DNA from: Desulforhopalus singaporensis
GTDB taxonomy: Bacteria; Desulfobacterota; Desulfobulbia; Desulfobulbales; Desulfocapsaceae
Direction of reading: 5' to 3'
DNA: 64,000 nucleotides
Assembly: GCF_900104445.1 (NCBI RefSeq)
Contig: NZ_FNJI01000015.1
Coordinates: 45,864-109,863 of the forward strand
The number at the start of each line of letters is the position of its first letter. Positions within the stretch are counted from its first letter, which is position 1. The notes beneath the pieces were generated by a model that was not told where the DNA came from, did no database searches, and saw only the letters and a program-made list of their open reading frames with translations. The translations under genes were made by a program, and so were the position numbers. Positions 28,499-37,653 of the stretch are shown here, piece after piece.

Positions 28499-28649
28499 CC
28501 CCGGTTTTTCACGGGACCCTGTTGCCTAAAAGCCCAGTTTCGTCCTGTTGCAGTACCATGCGAAACCTGTGCTATCGGTTAAAGCACAAGATTCCGGGAG
28601 AAGGCGCAAAACCGTTTCCCGACAACCACAAATATCAGTGGAGAACAAA

Positions 28650-28994
28650 ATGAATTGCGCAGTTGCATATAAACCCTGGTCGGAATTGATGGCGGCCCTG
28701 GACGCCCATCTGGCAGGAAGAGACTTTACCGGCGAAGAGTTCTATACCGAATGGGCAAGGGAGGTGGCCCGCCATCTCTGTGAACTCCATCCCGGGTTCG
28801 CTCTTGAATACAAAGCAGTGCTGGTCGCCGCAGCAGCCGCATTCAACGATATTTCCTCCAGCGACAACATGATCTATCTCCTCGCCGACCTGCTGGAACA
28901 ACCAAACAAGTTTGCCCGGACGCTTCTGCTCATGACCGGAACAAAAAGTCTGCACCCCTGGCAACGGCTGTCCGTTCCCAATGTCGTTCAATAG
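28650..28994 (+). CDS. Hypothetical protein, last gene of the molybdenum hydroxylase group
   Basis: 114 residues from the ATG at 28650, preceded by GGAG at normal spacing. The chain is soluble, mostly alpha-helical by composition (long runs without proline between residues 15 and 90), and begins MNCAVAYKPWSELMAAL. No domain was recognised. It lies 151 bases after the cysteine desulfurase in the same direction and ahead of the riboswitch region, so it may be the end of that operon or an independent gene. Confidence 0.55.
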   Translation: MNCAVAYKPWSELMAALDAHLAGRDFTGEEFYTEWAREVARHLCELHPGFALEYKAVLVAAAAAFNDISSSDNMIYLLADLLEQPNKFARTLLLMTGTKSLHPWQRLSVPNVVQ

Positions 28995-29135
28995 TACACC
29001 AAAGTACAACCCGCATATCTCAACAGCCGGCCGAACCCTCTGTTTCGCGAAGTCGCCATACCACGACGTATCATACTAATTTAAAAAAGAAATTATTGAC
29101 TTGAGCGGCTGTTTATTGTTTACTTTTTGTCAGAA

Positions 29136-29297
29136 TTCAGGTGCTTTTTCAATAAGCTTAACAGGGAACCCGGTGTAAATCCGGGACGGGCCCGCCGCTG
29201 TAACCGGGGACGAACTCCGCACCAAGTCACTGATGGATCTTTTATCGGGAAGACGCGGAAAGTAGGGAGAACCGGAAGTCAGAATACCTGCCTGAAA
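29136..29297 (+). promoter_or_regulatory. Cobalamin riboswitch
   Basis: The conserved core elements appear in order: GGGAACCCGGTGTAAATCC at about 29164, GCCGCTGTAACCGGGGA, the B12-box-like AAGTCACTG at 29224, and GGAAGTCAGAATACCTGCC at about 29274. A CAGG/CCTG pair closes the element. It lies about 210 bases upstream of the adenosyltransferase gene, with a terminator in between, so adenosylcobalamin probably shuts down transcription. Confidence 0.93.
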
Positions 29298-29365
29298 AAA
29301 ATGCGACGGAGTTCCTCGAGGACCTGGGGATTCTGTCTGGTCAGATCGCGGAACATCAGGGCATT

Positions 29366-29399
29366 CCCGGATCAACGAACAGTGGTCCGGGTTTTTTTT
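29366..29399 (+). terminator. Intrinsic terminator of the cobalamin riboswitch
   Basis: CCCGGA (29366-29371) pairs with TCCGGG (29386-29391), followed directly by eight T residues. Located between riboswitch and coding region, it is the probable expression platform: formed when cobalamin is bound, disrupted otherwise. Confidence 0.85.
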
Positions 29400-29505
29400 A
29401 TTCCCTGACCACATTTTTAGCTATCAGGAAACCGGCTCGGCGAAACCACTAGGGAACGCGCCCACCCGGATATTTCTGACCTTACGTCACACAAGGAGAG
29501 CGAAA

Positions 29506-30045
29506 ATGCAGATCAAGTCAGATCAATCCCGCGGCCTGCTGATGGTCTTCACAGGAAACGGCAAAGGAAAAACCACCTCGGCAATAGGCATGGCGGTACG
29601 TGCCGCAGGTCATGGAATGAAAGTTCTTTTTCTCCAGTTCATAAAGGGAAGCTGGCAATACGGGGAAATGGAATCCTTGAAAAAATTCGGCGACACAATC
29701 GAGTTTCACGTCCTCGGCGGTGGGTTTACCTGGGAGTCCGGCGATCCGGATCACGACATCAAACTTGCAAACGATGGTTGGGAGAAAGCAAAATCGGCCA
29801 TTTTCTCCAACAGATACCAGATGATCATCCTCGACGAGTTCACCTACCTCATGCTCTTTGGCATGGTGAGCCGGGAGGAAGTGGTGTCGGTTCTCAAGAA
29901 CAGACCCGTAAATCTGCACCTGGTCCTGACGGGCCGCATGGCTTCCAGGGAGATCAGGGAACTCGCCGATCTGGTAACGGAGATGAACCCGGTGAAACAT
30001 CCTTTTGAAAACGGCGTCCTGGCCCAGAAAGGTGTTGAGTTTTAG
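29506..30045 (+). CDS. Cob(I)alamin / cob(I)yrinic acid a,c-diamide adenosyltransferase, CobO/BtuR type
   Basis: 179 residues. Walker A-like FTGNGKGKTTSAIGMAVRAAGHG at the N-terminus, LFLQFIKG, and MIILDEFTYLM followed by LVLTGRMA in the C-terminal half are the hallmarks of the CobA/CobO/BtuR fold. It transfers the adenosyl group of ATP to cobalamin in the cytoplasm. AAGGAG precedes the ATG. Control by the upstream riboswitch is clear from position. It appears to be a single-gene unit, perhaps for salvage of imported corrinoids. Confidence 0.9.
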   Translation: MQIKSDQSRGLLMVFTGNGKGKTTSAIGMAVRAAGHGMKVLFLQFIKGSWQYGEMESLKKFGDTIEFHVLGGGFTWESGDPDHDIKLANDGWEKAKSAIFSNRYQMIILDEFTYLMLFGMVSREEVVSVLKNRPVNLHLVLTGRMASREIRELADLVTEMNPVKHPFENGVLAQKGVEF

Positions 30046-30651
30046 CGCTGATATCCCGCCCCAGAGATACCTGTCATGTCCTGATAACAAGGATATGGCA
30101 GGTAAAAGCGACAGAGCCCGGCCACCTGGGTTTCGGCGACCTGACAAAGGCTGATCGATACTGTTTGCCTTGTGGTCCGGACTCTTGCATCACCCTTTAT
30201 TTCTTTCTGCCTGATCGTGTCACACCACATGGTGTAACTTCTCCGGGGCCAACGCCAGTTTTTTCCTTGCACAACGACATGCACGCCACCAGCTGAGACA
30301 GTGGTACAATCCCTGAAATCAACTTTAATTTGCCGTTTGCCAGCTACTTGAAATTCGTCTTTAACTTGAGTACACTCTGTTCTCGCAGGCCAACTCACTG
30401 CCAAAATTATCCTCCTGGAAACACGATATTTTTTTTACAATATCCGAGGTCTTTTTCCAAACCTCGCGAGAAGTCGGGACCAGCGCCGGCAGTCTCCCTT
30501 GGCCTGCTGTGACCTGCCGGCTGACAGGTGCTGTCATGTTTTTCTTCATCGAAATTTTGCCGTCCCGAGACGTGTTCTTGAGTTATCGGCAAATTGATCG
30601 TACTACGCGCGATTACACATTGAAACAGCAGACACCAAACAGGGAAAATCA
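30046..30651. other. 606-base stretch without a supported gene
   Basis: Between the adenosyltransferase and the PAS-GGDEF gene. Minus-strand frames of 120 codons (30042-30404) and 62 codons (30361-30549) overlap each other in different frames and match nothing I recognise; a decayed gene with a frameshift is possible. No hairpin with a T-tract follows the adenosyltransferase gene clearly. Confidence 0.35.
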
Positions 30652-31557
30652 ATGATCAATCTCCCATACCACTCGCTCATTAATATTATTGAAAATCTCA
30701 ATGACGGGTTTTATCTCGTCAACTGTGATAAAAAAATCATATACTGGAATAAAGCGGCCGAGAATATAACCGGTTTTACCGCCGATGAAGTTGTCGGCAG
30801 GACATGTGCCGACAATCTTCTGGCCCATATTGACAAAAACGGGAAAAATCTCTGCACCTCATCGTGCCCCATGTCGGAAACAATCCAGACGCGCAACTGC
30901 CACTCTCAAATGGTGTACCTGCGCCATAAACAGGGGTTCCGGATTCCGGTATCGGTGAGAACGAGCCCCATGGTTGATGAAAACGACGAAGTGATCGGGG
31001 GCGTCGAACTGTTCACGGATATAAGCAATTTCAAGGCAAACGAACAGCGAATCTCCGAACTCAAGCAGCTTGCGTTCCTCGACAACCTCACCCAACTTGG
31101 CAATCGACATTATATCGAAGAAAAACTCATCGAACAGTTTGCGCAAAAGAAACGTCTCAATAAATCTTTTGGTATACTGCTCATGGATATCGATAATTTC
31201 AAGTCGATAAACGATACCTATGGTCACATGATCGGCGACGAGATACTCAAAAGTGTCGCCGGAACCCTGATCAACAGCTCAAGATCCTTTGATTTTTACG
31301 GCCGATGGGGAGGCGAGGAATTTATCGGTATCGTCAACAACGAGACCCTTGACGAAATGAAGGCCATGGCCGAGAGAATCCGCACGTTAATATCTCAGTC
31401 CTATATCATCCACAACCAGAAGCGGCTTTTCGTTACCGTCTCTATCGGCGCAACCATCGCGCTTGACGACGACACCCCGAAAAGCCTCTTCAGCCGCAGT
31501 GACAAACTGCTCTACCAGAGCAAGAACGAGGGCAAAAATCTCGTCTCCGTCGGCTAG
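30652..31557 (+). CDS. PAS-GGDEF diguanylate cyclase
   Basis: 301 residues. An N-terminal PAS domain (about 5-125: NDGFYLVNCDKKIIYWNKAAENITGF) contains several cysteines (CADNLL, LCTSSCPM, RNC), then a GGDEF domain (about 135-300) with LTQLGNRHYIEEKL, the signature RWGGEEF, and a DKLLYQSKNEGKN end. The GGEEF active site is intact, so it should make c-di-GMP. The upstream RxxD inhibitory site is not obvious. No membrane segment; the PAS would sense an intracellular signal. The cysteine-rich PAS might bind a metal or sense redox, which is a guess. Confidence 0.9.
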   Translation: MINLPYHSLINIIENLNDGFYLVNCDKKIIYWNKAAENITGFTADEVVGRTCADNLLAHIDKNGKNLCTSSCPMSETIQTRNCHSQMVYLRHKQGFRIPVSVRTSPMVDENDEVIGGVELFTDISNFKANEQRISELKQLAFLDNLTQLGNRHYIEEKLIEQFAQKKRLNKSFGILLMDIDNFKSINDTYGHMIGDEILKSVAGTLINSSRSFDFYGRWGGEEFIGIVNNETLDEMKAMAERIRTLISQSYIIHNQKRLFVTVSIGATIALDDDTPKSLFSRSDKLLYQSKNEGKNLVSVG

Positions 31558-31619
31558 AACCACCTTTTCACCAGAGGTGATCAGCAACAAGCGGGAAACA
31601 CCGTCCCCGGTGGAGCAAG

Positions 31620-31653
31620 GATCAACCCCGAGCCGATCAACAGCGGGGTTGAT
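31620..31653. terminator. 11-bp hairpin between convergent genes
   Basis: GATCAACCCCG (31620-31630) pairs perfectly with CGGGGTTGATC (31643-31653). It covers the stop of the minus-strand MFS gene and lies about 60 bases after the cyclase gene. There is no T-tract on either side, so a processing or stabilising hairpin is as likely as a terminator. Confidence 0.45.
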
Positions 31654-32920
31654 CGCGCGTTGAGACAGCCGGAGGAATCCTCAGGAAGGCGGCAACGATG
31701 AGTGCAACGGCAGCTAGTGACGCGCACATCAGGAAGGCAGCTGAAAATCTTCCCGTAGATTCGGCAAGCCATCCGGCCACAGCCGGTCCAACGATCTGGC
31801 CGCCGCCGAAAAAGACGGTTATAAAACCAAACAGTGACGCCGCCCGTGCGGGTCCTGCCAGATCCCCCACGGCTGCGGTCATTATCGTGGGGATTCCCCA
31901 CAACGAGAGACCGAACAGGGCGATGGACAGATAGAGACAACCAAGGGGCAGAAAAGCCAGGGCCAGCAGGTATGATGCGGTAAACTGCGCGAACACGATT
32001 ATCAGGGCGAGCCGCCTGCCGAACTTGTCGGAGATCCATCCGGCGAGAGGACCGGAAAAAAGGCTCAAGACCCCGACCACCGACCAGAAATGTCCCGCGG
32101 TCTGCTCGGCAAATCCACGTTCATTGACAAGCGCCGTCACGATAAAGGTTACGTAGACTGCATAAGAGGAACCGAAAAGAAAATAGACAATCCCCAGCCG
32201 GATCAACTCCCGCGACCTCACCTCCTTTTTTGTGGTGGCGGGAAAAGATTTTTCCCCGCCACCTGCACGCTCTTTCACCGCCCCCATCGGCCTGCAGCCA
32301 AGACTTTGCGGATCGTTTTTTAACAGCAGGCCGGCTCCGATACTGATGACAACGGCGACAATGCCAAGTACCAGCCAGGCCGCCCGCCACCCTCCGGCTC
32401 CCAGCTGCAGATTAAGCTGAGGAATGAGAAGACCTGAACAGACGATACCCAATCCGTTGCCGACAAGCATAAACCCCGCCGCACGCCCCCGCCACTGTCT
32501 TGCAAACCAGGCCGTTACAAGTCCCATCATGGGAACATTGGCAAGTCCACTGCCGATTCCGGTGATGACATAAGGAACCAGGACAGTTAAGACTCCTCCG
32601 GCACTACCCGCTAGAGCCATGGACACCCCCACAGCCAATAGGCCAAGACTTATGACAAGACGCGGCCCCAGACGTCCTGCAACCGTTCCGGCAAAAAGAA
32701 CGGATGCCATGTAACCGGCAAAATTGGCGGTGCTTATCAACCCCATCTGGGCGTAGCTCAACCCGAGAGCCTGACCCATGGACGGAAGCAGCATGCCGAT
32801 GGCAAACCTCCCGATGCCAAGACAGGCGAACATGACGGCTATTCCGGCAGCAAGGACAACCCAGCCGTAATGAAAACTGCCACATCTTGCGGAGTCGGTA
32901 TCTCTGGAAACAGTGCCCAT
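31637..32920 (-). CDS. MFS transporter
   Basis: 427 residues from the ATG at 32920; an in-frame TTG at 32947 would add nine residues, and neither has a strong ribosome site. Twelve hydrophobic segments with a central cytoplasmic loop (about residues 205-235, rich in Lys/Arg/Glu). The first helix contains YGWVVLAAGIAVMFACLGIGRFAIGMLLP, and the A-motif-like AGYMASVLFAGTVAGRLGPR follows TM2. The pattern is that of YbfB/YjiJ-like or oxalate/formate-like exchangers. Substrate unknown. Confidence 0.8.
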   Translation of the reverse strand: MGTVSRDTDSARCGSFHYGWVVLAAGIAVMFACLGIGRFAIGMLLPSMGQALGLSYAQMGLISTANFAGYMASVLFAGTVAGRLGPRLVISLGLLAVGVSMALAGSAGGVLTVLVPYVITGIGSGLANVPMMGLVTAWFARQWRGRAAGFMLVGNGLGIVCSGLLIPQLNLQLGAGGWRAAWLVLGIVAVVISIGAGLLLKNDPQSLGCRPMGAVKERAGGGEKSFPATTKKEVRSRELIRLGIVYFLFGSSYAVYVTFIVTALVNERGFAEQTAGHFWSVVGVLSLFSGPLAGWISDKFGRRLALIIVFAQFTASYLLALAFLPLGCLYLSIALFGLSLWGIPTIMTAAVGDLAGPARAASLFGFITVFFGGGQIVGPAVAGWLAESTGRFSAAFLMCASLAAVALIVAAFLRIPPAVSTRDQPRC

Positions 32921-32985
32921 GGAGTTATGTAAAGGTTGAATTCTCAATCGATCCCGGCAACCGGCGCTCTTGAAGAGCCCCTGGG

Positions 32986-34362
32986 CTACTGGCCGCCGTA
33001 CCTGTACTCCTTGGAAAAATATTTAAAAATAATAGCTTCCATTTTCTCATACAGGACCTGGTCGGAGCCGTGGGCGTATTTCTCGTAAAGGACCTTGGCA
33101 ATCTCGTTAAAACGATCGAGAAACAGCGGGTCAAAATGTGTTCCGCTATCCCGGTTTAAAATCTCCATCGACTGTTTAAAGGACAGCCGTTCTTTGTAAG
33201 GCCGGGTGGAAGTCAGCGCGTCGAAGACATCGGCAATGGCAAATATTCGTGCATTCACAGGTATTTCATGACCTTTTAGTCCGGTCGGGTAGCCGTCTCC
33301 AGCGAATTTTTCGTGGTGATAGCCGACCACATTCACGGCATCCTTGAGCCATCCCGACTGTTTTACGATGTCGACTCCATGCTGGACATGAAGCTTCATC
33401 GCCGCAAACTCTTCGCTTGACAGCCTGGCCGGTTTCAACAGAATGCGGTCGCTTATGCCGATTTTTCCGACATCGTGCAAAAAGGCTCCTTTGATCAGCC
33501 CTTGAATTATGTCGGGGTGCAACCCAATGCGTTCGGCAAGCTCAACGGAATAGATCGTGACCCGGTAGTTGTGGCTGTCGGTGTCGCTATCCCGCTTGGC
33601 TATGGCACTGCCTATGACGCGGAGGGTTTCGATATTTGATTCCACCAGGTTGCCGGCCAGGATCGTCAGCTGAGAAATGAGCCTGCTGATAACGGGGTAA
33701 AGTATCATGGTGGTCAGCAAAACGATGCCGATTGCGCCGAACAGGGACTTTGCAATCCTGCCGGTAACCTCCTGCCGCGCCTTAGCCGACACCTCGAAGA
33801 TTCCCTCTATAAACGCGGCCTGTTTACCGGTCTTGTCATACAGCGGAAAACTTAAGTGAAGGTAGGGCGTCCCCTTGATTCGTCGGAAGGATTGCCGGCG
33901 TACCGGGATCTTGGGCTCGATCGATTTCACCAGTTCCGTAAAGGATTCGACACCGACGTGCCCACCATCAGTCTCGGAGGCTATCAGCCTTCCGTCAAGA
34001 TCGTAAATGCTCGAATAGATCAATTGACCGGCCAACGGCCTGGACTTTCCCGCGATCAGCAACATTTTCAGTTCCTGCTGAATCTCTTCGCGGTTTTCAT
34101 CGATACCGTGATCCAGCTGCTGCAGCTGACTGTTGAAGTTTGCAACGACCTCGGCGGCACGATTGTTGACGAGACTTCCAAGACGCCTGTATTCAAACAG
34201 GAACACCATCGCCGCAAGAAAGACGGAAATGATCGCGGCTGCGACAATCAACCGCACCAGCAGCTGTCGATGTATGAACCTTTTCGTCCCTCTCCTGTAG
34301 AGAACGGACTTGAGTCCGTTCGCATCGGAACCGTTTATTGCGCTTGCTATTTTTTTTAGCAT
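32986..34362 (-). CDS. Membrane sensor with HD-GYP c-di-GMP phosphodiesterase domain
   Basis: 458 residues from the ATG at 34362 (the frame continues to 34425 without family-like sequence). A membrane helix at about 35-58, a periplasmic sensor of about 150 residues, a second helix (about 205-230), then an HD-GYP domain with HDVGKIGI, HVQHG, GYHHEKFAGDGYPTGLKG and ADVFDALTSTRPYKE. All metal-site residues and the GYP motif are intact, so it should degrade c-di-GMP. It counterbalances the GGDEF protein at 30.6 kb. Signal unknown. Confidence 0.9.
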   Translation of the reverse strand: MLKKIASAINGSDANGLKSVLYRRGTKRFIHRQLLVRLIVAAAIISVFLAAMVFLFEYRRLGSLVNNRAAEVVANFNSQLQQLDHGIDENREEIQQELKMLLIAGKSRPLAGQLIYSSIYDLDGRLIASETDGGHVGVESFTELVKSIEPKIPVRRQSFRRIKGTPYLHLSFPLYDKTGKQAAFIEGIFEVSAKARQEVTGRIAKSLFGAIGIVLLTTMILYPVISRLISQLTILAGNLVESNIETLRVIGSAIAKRDSDTDSHNYRVTIYSVELAERIGLHPDIIQGLIKGAFLHDVGKIGISDRILLKPARLSSEEFAAMKLHVQHGVDIVKQSGWLKDAVNVVGYHHEKFAGDGYPTGLKGHEIPVNARIFAIADVFDALTSTRPYKERLSFKQSMEILNRDSGTHFDPLFLDRFNEIAKVLYEKYAHGSDQVLYEKMEAIIFKYFSKEYRYGGQ

Positions 34363-34609
34363 CCCATGTGATCTGCCACTTACCAACGAGACCAAAATAT
34401 GATATAGATTCTGCGATTGCGGCAATCGACCTGAAACGTTTCCCGCGGGCTGCCCCCCTCTCTGCCAAGCAGTATATTCTTAAACCATGCCGGAGAGCAA
34501 GCAAAGTTGCCGCAGGCCGTTAAAGCTTTTCTACGGCCGCCTGCAGTTTTTCAAGCTAATGCAATAAAAAAATAATAATAATCACGCTGAGTAAATAAGC
34601 GGTGCCCAC

Positions 34610-34963
34610 ATGAAGCGTACAATTGCTACCGGATTAACTTTTTTCATACTGACCATTCTGGTCTCGTCGTGTACTTCCACGCCCATCCTCAAAACCCTGA
34701 ACATAGACAACCCCCGGCAGCAAGAGCAGATCACCGCCGACAGCAAAACGATAAAGGCGCTCAGGACAAAGCTTGCCGCCGCCAGGGAAAAAGAAGCGGC
34801 GCTCAGCGATGAGATAGGCAGGCTCAAAGACGAAATCGATGAGAAGCAAACGGTTATATCGATCCAGGGAAAAGTGATCGGCCTACTTGACGACGGGGAG
34901 CAGACCCTGCAGAAAAGCATCGAAGCCCAGATCAAGAAAGCCACGTCCAAGGATGGCGTCTAG
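34610..34963 (+). CDS. Small lipoprotein with coiled-coil domain
   Basis: 117 residues. Signal sequence with lipobox LVSSC at about residues 17-21, followed by Thr/Ser, then a long heptad-like alpha-helix (about 35-112: QEQITADSKTIKALRTKL, EKEAALSDEIGRLKDEIDEK). The mature part would be a lipid-anchored coiled coil in the periplasm, similar in design to Lpp or SlyB-associated proteins, but no specific homologue was recognised. A hairpin terminator follows at 35112. Confidence 0.7.
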   Translation: MKRTIATGLTFFILTILVSSCTSTPILKTLNIDNPRQQEQITADSKTIKALRTKLAAAREKEAALSDEIGRLKDEIDEKQTVISIQGKVIGLLDDGEQTLQKSIEAQIKKATSKDGV

Positions 34964-35111
34964 CATCCGGAAAACAAGAAAGTTTTCTGCCAAATACAGC
35001 CGTCACACCCCTGAGCACAAAGCCAGGGTGCAGCATATTTTCAGAACAGTTTCCGACACGGCGATGGCCACCGCCGCCGATCCGGTGCCGCACGGAACCA
35101 CCTCTGCATGG

Positions 35112-35147
35112 GATAAGCCCTGCCTCTCCGGCAGGGGTTATCTGTTT
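35112..35147 (+). terminator. Intrinsic terminator after the lipoprotein gene
   Basis: GATAAGCCCTGCC pairs with GGCAGGGGTTATC across a TCTCC loop, leaving one mismatch, and TGTTTT follows. It sits about 150 bases after the lipoprotein stop and 40 bases before the stop of the convergent stress-protein gene. Confidence 0.7.
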
Positions 35148-35186
35148 TACCAGCAGCGGGCCAGGAGAAAAACAGGACGATTACAC

Positions 35187-35675
35187 TCAGGCGGCTGACT
35201 CCTGGGCAACCGCTCTCACCATCAGCACCGGCACCGTGCCTCCCCGCAACACCTTTTCCGCGACACTGCCGAGCGCGAAACGGGAAACTCCGCTTCTGCC
35301 GTGGGTCGACATGGCCACCAGGTCTGCGTTGACTTCGGCCTCGGCCCTGATGATCTCTTCCGCCGGATTTTCACTTACCGCAACCTTGACCCCAAGGGTG
35401 ATCTGTTTATGTTGAAGACGCTCGCCCACCTTCTCAAGATATGTCGTGGCATCGGTCTTCAGCTTAGCCAGTTCGTCCTCGTTGTACGGCACCGAGATCA
35501 TCCCTCCTCCCTGTAAATGCAGCGTCTGCCTGACTGCGGTAATGACATGAAACAGGGTGATTTCAATCCGCTCTTCCGGGGCTAACCTGGCGATCAGTCC
35601 GTCAACATAGGCGATTGCCGCTTCGCCCAGCGCAGAGCCATCCAGTGGCAACAATATTCTCTCTGACATTTTCAC
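35187..35675 (-). CDS. Universal stress protein (UspA family)
   Basis: 162 residues. Begins MSERILLPLDGSALGEAAIAYV and contains the nucleotide-binding signature STHGRSGVSRFALGSVAEKVLRGGTVPVLMV at about 125-155, so it belongs to the ATP-binding UspA group. A 15-residue insertion around residues 50-65 (QTLHLQGGGMISVPYNEDEL) lengthens it over the usual 140 residues. It stands alone, divergent from the serine dehydratase gene. Confidence 0.9.
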   Translation of the reverse strand: MKMSERILLPLDGSALGEAAIAYVDGLIARLAPEERIEITLFHVITAVRQTLHLQGGGMISVPYNEDELAKLKTDATTYLEKVGERLQHKQITLGVKVAVSENPAEEIIRAEAEVNADLVAMSTHGRSGVSRFALGSVAEKVLRGGTVPVLMVRAVAQESAA

Positions 35676-35850
35676 CTCTTGATTAAGGGATCGTTCATCT
35701 TGCTGTAATGGTGCATACTGTAATTGATTTCAGCGTGTTAAATTATATCATCCGTTTCAAGGGTGATGCAAGCCAAGAGCTGGCAAACATCCGGACAGGT
35801 TTCCACCAGCGTCCCCTCTACTCATTTCGTTGTGGAAAAATATGGAACCA

Positions 35851-35876
35851 CTGGTGGTTTTGCGGTATACCACCAG
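35851..35876 (+). promoter_or_regulatory. Hairpin in the leader of the serine dehydratase gene
   Basis: CTGGTGGT (35851-35858) pairs perfectly with ACCACCAG (35869-35876). It lies 70 bases before the start codon and has no T-tract. It may fold in the mRNA leader or be a protein-binding palindrome; no known riboswitch class was recognised. Confidence 0.35.
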
Positions 35877-35945
35877 CTATTGTCAGAAGAAGGTTCAAGG
35901 AGCAACCGTCACCCAAACAGACGGACGAAGGAGAACAGTATCAAT

Positions 35946-37511
35946 ATGACGTATCCCAGTATTTTAAACGATGTCATCGGGCCGGTAATGCGCGGCCCGT
36001 CAAGTTCACACAGCGCCGCGGCGGTGCGGATCGGCAGAATCGGCAGGGAGCTGATGGGAGGCGACCTTGACCGGGTCGAGGTTAGCCTCGACCTTGCCGG
36101 GTCACTGCCCACCACCTACCTCACCCAGGGTTCTGACATGGGGCTGTGCGGCGGCCTGCTCGGCTTTGACGCCGATGACGAAAGACTTCCCAACTATCGG
36201 AGCGAACTCGAAAAGGGTGATCTCAGCGTACACTACACCACCGGCCATCTGGGCGACCCACACCCCAACACCTACAACCTGACCCTTGCCAACAGCACCG
36301 AACGCCACTCGCTGGTCGCCATCTCAACCGGCGGGGGCATGATCGAGGTGACGGAGATAGACGGTTTACCGGTCTCTTTTTCTGGCGACTGCTACGGCCT
36401 GGCGGTCTGGACCGCCAGGCCGCACCACGCGGTTACCGAATTGCTCAGCGATGCCGGCTGCACCACTACCGTTTCCGATTCCGGTACACAACCACTGGTT
36501 TTTGCAACTCGATCAACCCCCTTTGACGACAAGCTGCTGAACGCCATAACCCAACAGCAGGAATCGGTCCGCGCCAGGACACTTACGCCGGTGCTGCCGA
36601 TCCTTACAGCAGAACAGATGACGGTGCTGTTTACGACCGGCACCGAAATGGAGAACTACGCGGCACAAAAAAACATCGACAACCTGGCCGACCTGGCGCT
36701 CGACTATGAGGCGGCACGGGGGGGAATCAAGCGGGACGAGGTACTTAAAAAAGCCTTATATCTCGTCGATGTCCTGGAAAATTCTATAAAACGAGGTCTG
36801 CTGGGGACAGAGTTTGCGGACCGGATACTGGGCTTCCAGTCCGGCAAGTATAAAAAAAGACACAAGCAGGGCACCATGCTTGATCTTGGCATACTGGACC
36901 GGGTCATTCCCTATGTCACCGCCCTGATGGAGGTCAAGAGTTCGATGGGCGTCATCGTCGCAGCGCCCACGGCAGGGTCCTGCGGGGGGCTTCCGGGTAC
37001 GGTGCTCGCCGCAGCCGACGCCATGCAGATGGGAACAGAGGCAAAAGCCAGGGCGCTGCTGGCTGCCGGACTCATCGGCGTGCTGGTGGCGACGCGATCC
37101 ACTTTCTCCGCGGAAGTCTGCGGCTGCCAGGCGGAATGCGGGGTCTCTTCGGGAATGATTGCGGCGGCGATGGTGTCAATGATGGGCGGAGACCCGGTTA
37201 CATCGCTCAAAGCTGCCTCCATCGCCCTGCAGAATATCTTCGGCATGGTCTGCGATCCTGTCGCCAACAGGGTAGAAGTGCCCTGCCTTGGAAAAAACAT
37301 CCTGGCGGCAAGCAACGGAGTCTCCTGCGCCAACCTGGCCCTGGCGGGTTTTGACCACGTGGTACCTTTTGACGAGGTCGTGGCGGCCATGGACAGTGTC
37401 GGACGAGCCATCCCGCACGAACTTCGCTGTACGGCGCTGGGAGGGCTGTCTCTTGCCCCGACCTCAAAACGCATCGAGAAAAAACTGGAATCGCAACTTG
37501 CCGGCAAATGA
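35946..37511 (+). CDS. Iron-sulfur L-serine dehydratase (single chain)
   Basis: 521 residues from the ATG at 35946, with AAGGAG about 10 bases upstream. The N-terminal domain carries RGPSSSHSAAAVRIGRIGREL, the C-terminal domain AAPTAGSCGGLPGTVLAA, EVCGCQAECGVSSGMIAAAM and VCDPVANRVEVPCLGKN with the [4Fe-4S] cysteines. It converts L-serine to pyruvate and ammonia in the cytoplasm. The cluster is oxygen-labile, consistent with an anaerobe. Both alpha and beta parts are in one polypeptide, longer than E. coli SdaA (454). Serine breakdown fits the nearby amino-acid degradation genes. Confidence 0.92.
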   Translation: MTYPSILNDVIGPVMRGPSSSHSAAAVRIGRIGRELMGGDLDRVEVSLDLAGSLPTTYLTQGSDMGLCGGLLGFDADDERLPNYRSELEKGDLSVHYTTGHLGDPHPNTYNLTLANSTERHSLVAISTGGGMIEVTEIDGLPVSFSGDCYGLAVWTARPHHAVTELLSDAGCTTTVSDSGTQPLVFATRSTPFDDKLLNAITQQQESVRARTLTPVLPILTAEQMTVLFTTGTEMENYAAQKNIDNLADLALDYEAARGGIKRDEVLKKALYLVDVLENSIKRGLLGTEFADRILGFQSGKYKKRHKQGTMLDLGILDRVIPYVTALMEVKSSMGVIVAAPTAGSCGGLPGTVLAAADAMQMGTEAKARALLAAGLIGVLVATRSTFSAEVCGCQAECGVSSGMIAAAMVSMMGGDPVTSLKAASIALQNIFGMVCDPVANRVEVPCLGKNILAASNGVSCANLALAGFDHVVPFDEVVAAMDSVGRAIPHELRCTALGGLSLAPTSKRIEKKLESQLAGK

Positions 37512-37560
37512 CGCCAGCATAAGAGTGAGCGACCAGCTATACCATTTTTACAGAGGCCTG

Positions 37561-37594
37561 TTCACGGTTTCCGACCATCCGGGGCGACCGTGAA
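37561..37594. repeat. 8-bp inverted repeat downstream of serine dehydratase
   Basis: TTCACGGT (37561-37568) and ACCGTGAA (37587-37594) form a perfect stem 50 bases after the dehydratase stop. It is the first of three hairpins stacked in the 300-base gap to the TRAP genes. Confidence 0.4.
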
Positions 37595-37613
37595 CAGCAT
37601 CGAGAAACAGCAG

Positions 37614-37653
37614 CGCCTTAATACTCCAGGCAGGAGCCTGGAGTATTAAGGCG
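37614..37653. repeat. Perfect 18-bp palindrome with 4-base loop
   Basis: The arm 37614-37631 (starting CGCCTTAATACTCC) is the exact reverse complement of 37636-37653, with loop AGGA. It contains the stop codon of the small minus-strand membrane protein gene in its right arm and is followed on the plus strand by GATCGTTTTT. Likely a bidirectional transcription stop or RNA stabiliser between convergent genes. An 18-bp perfect match is longer than needed for termination. Confidence 0.75.
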
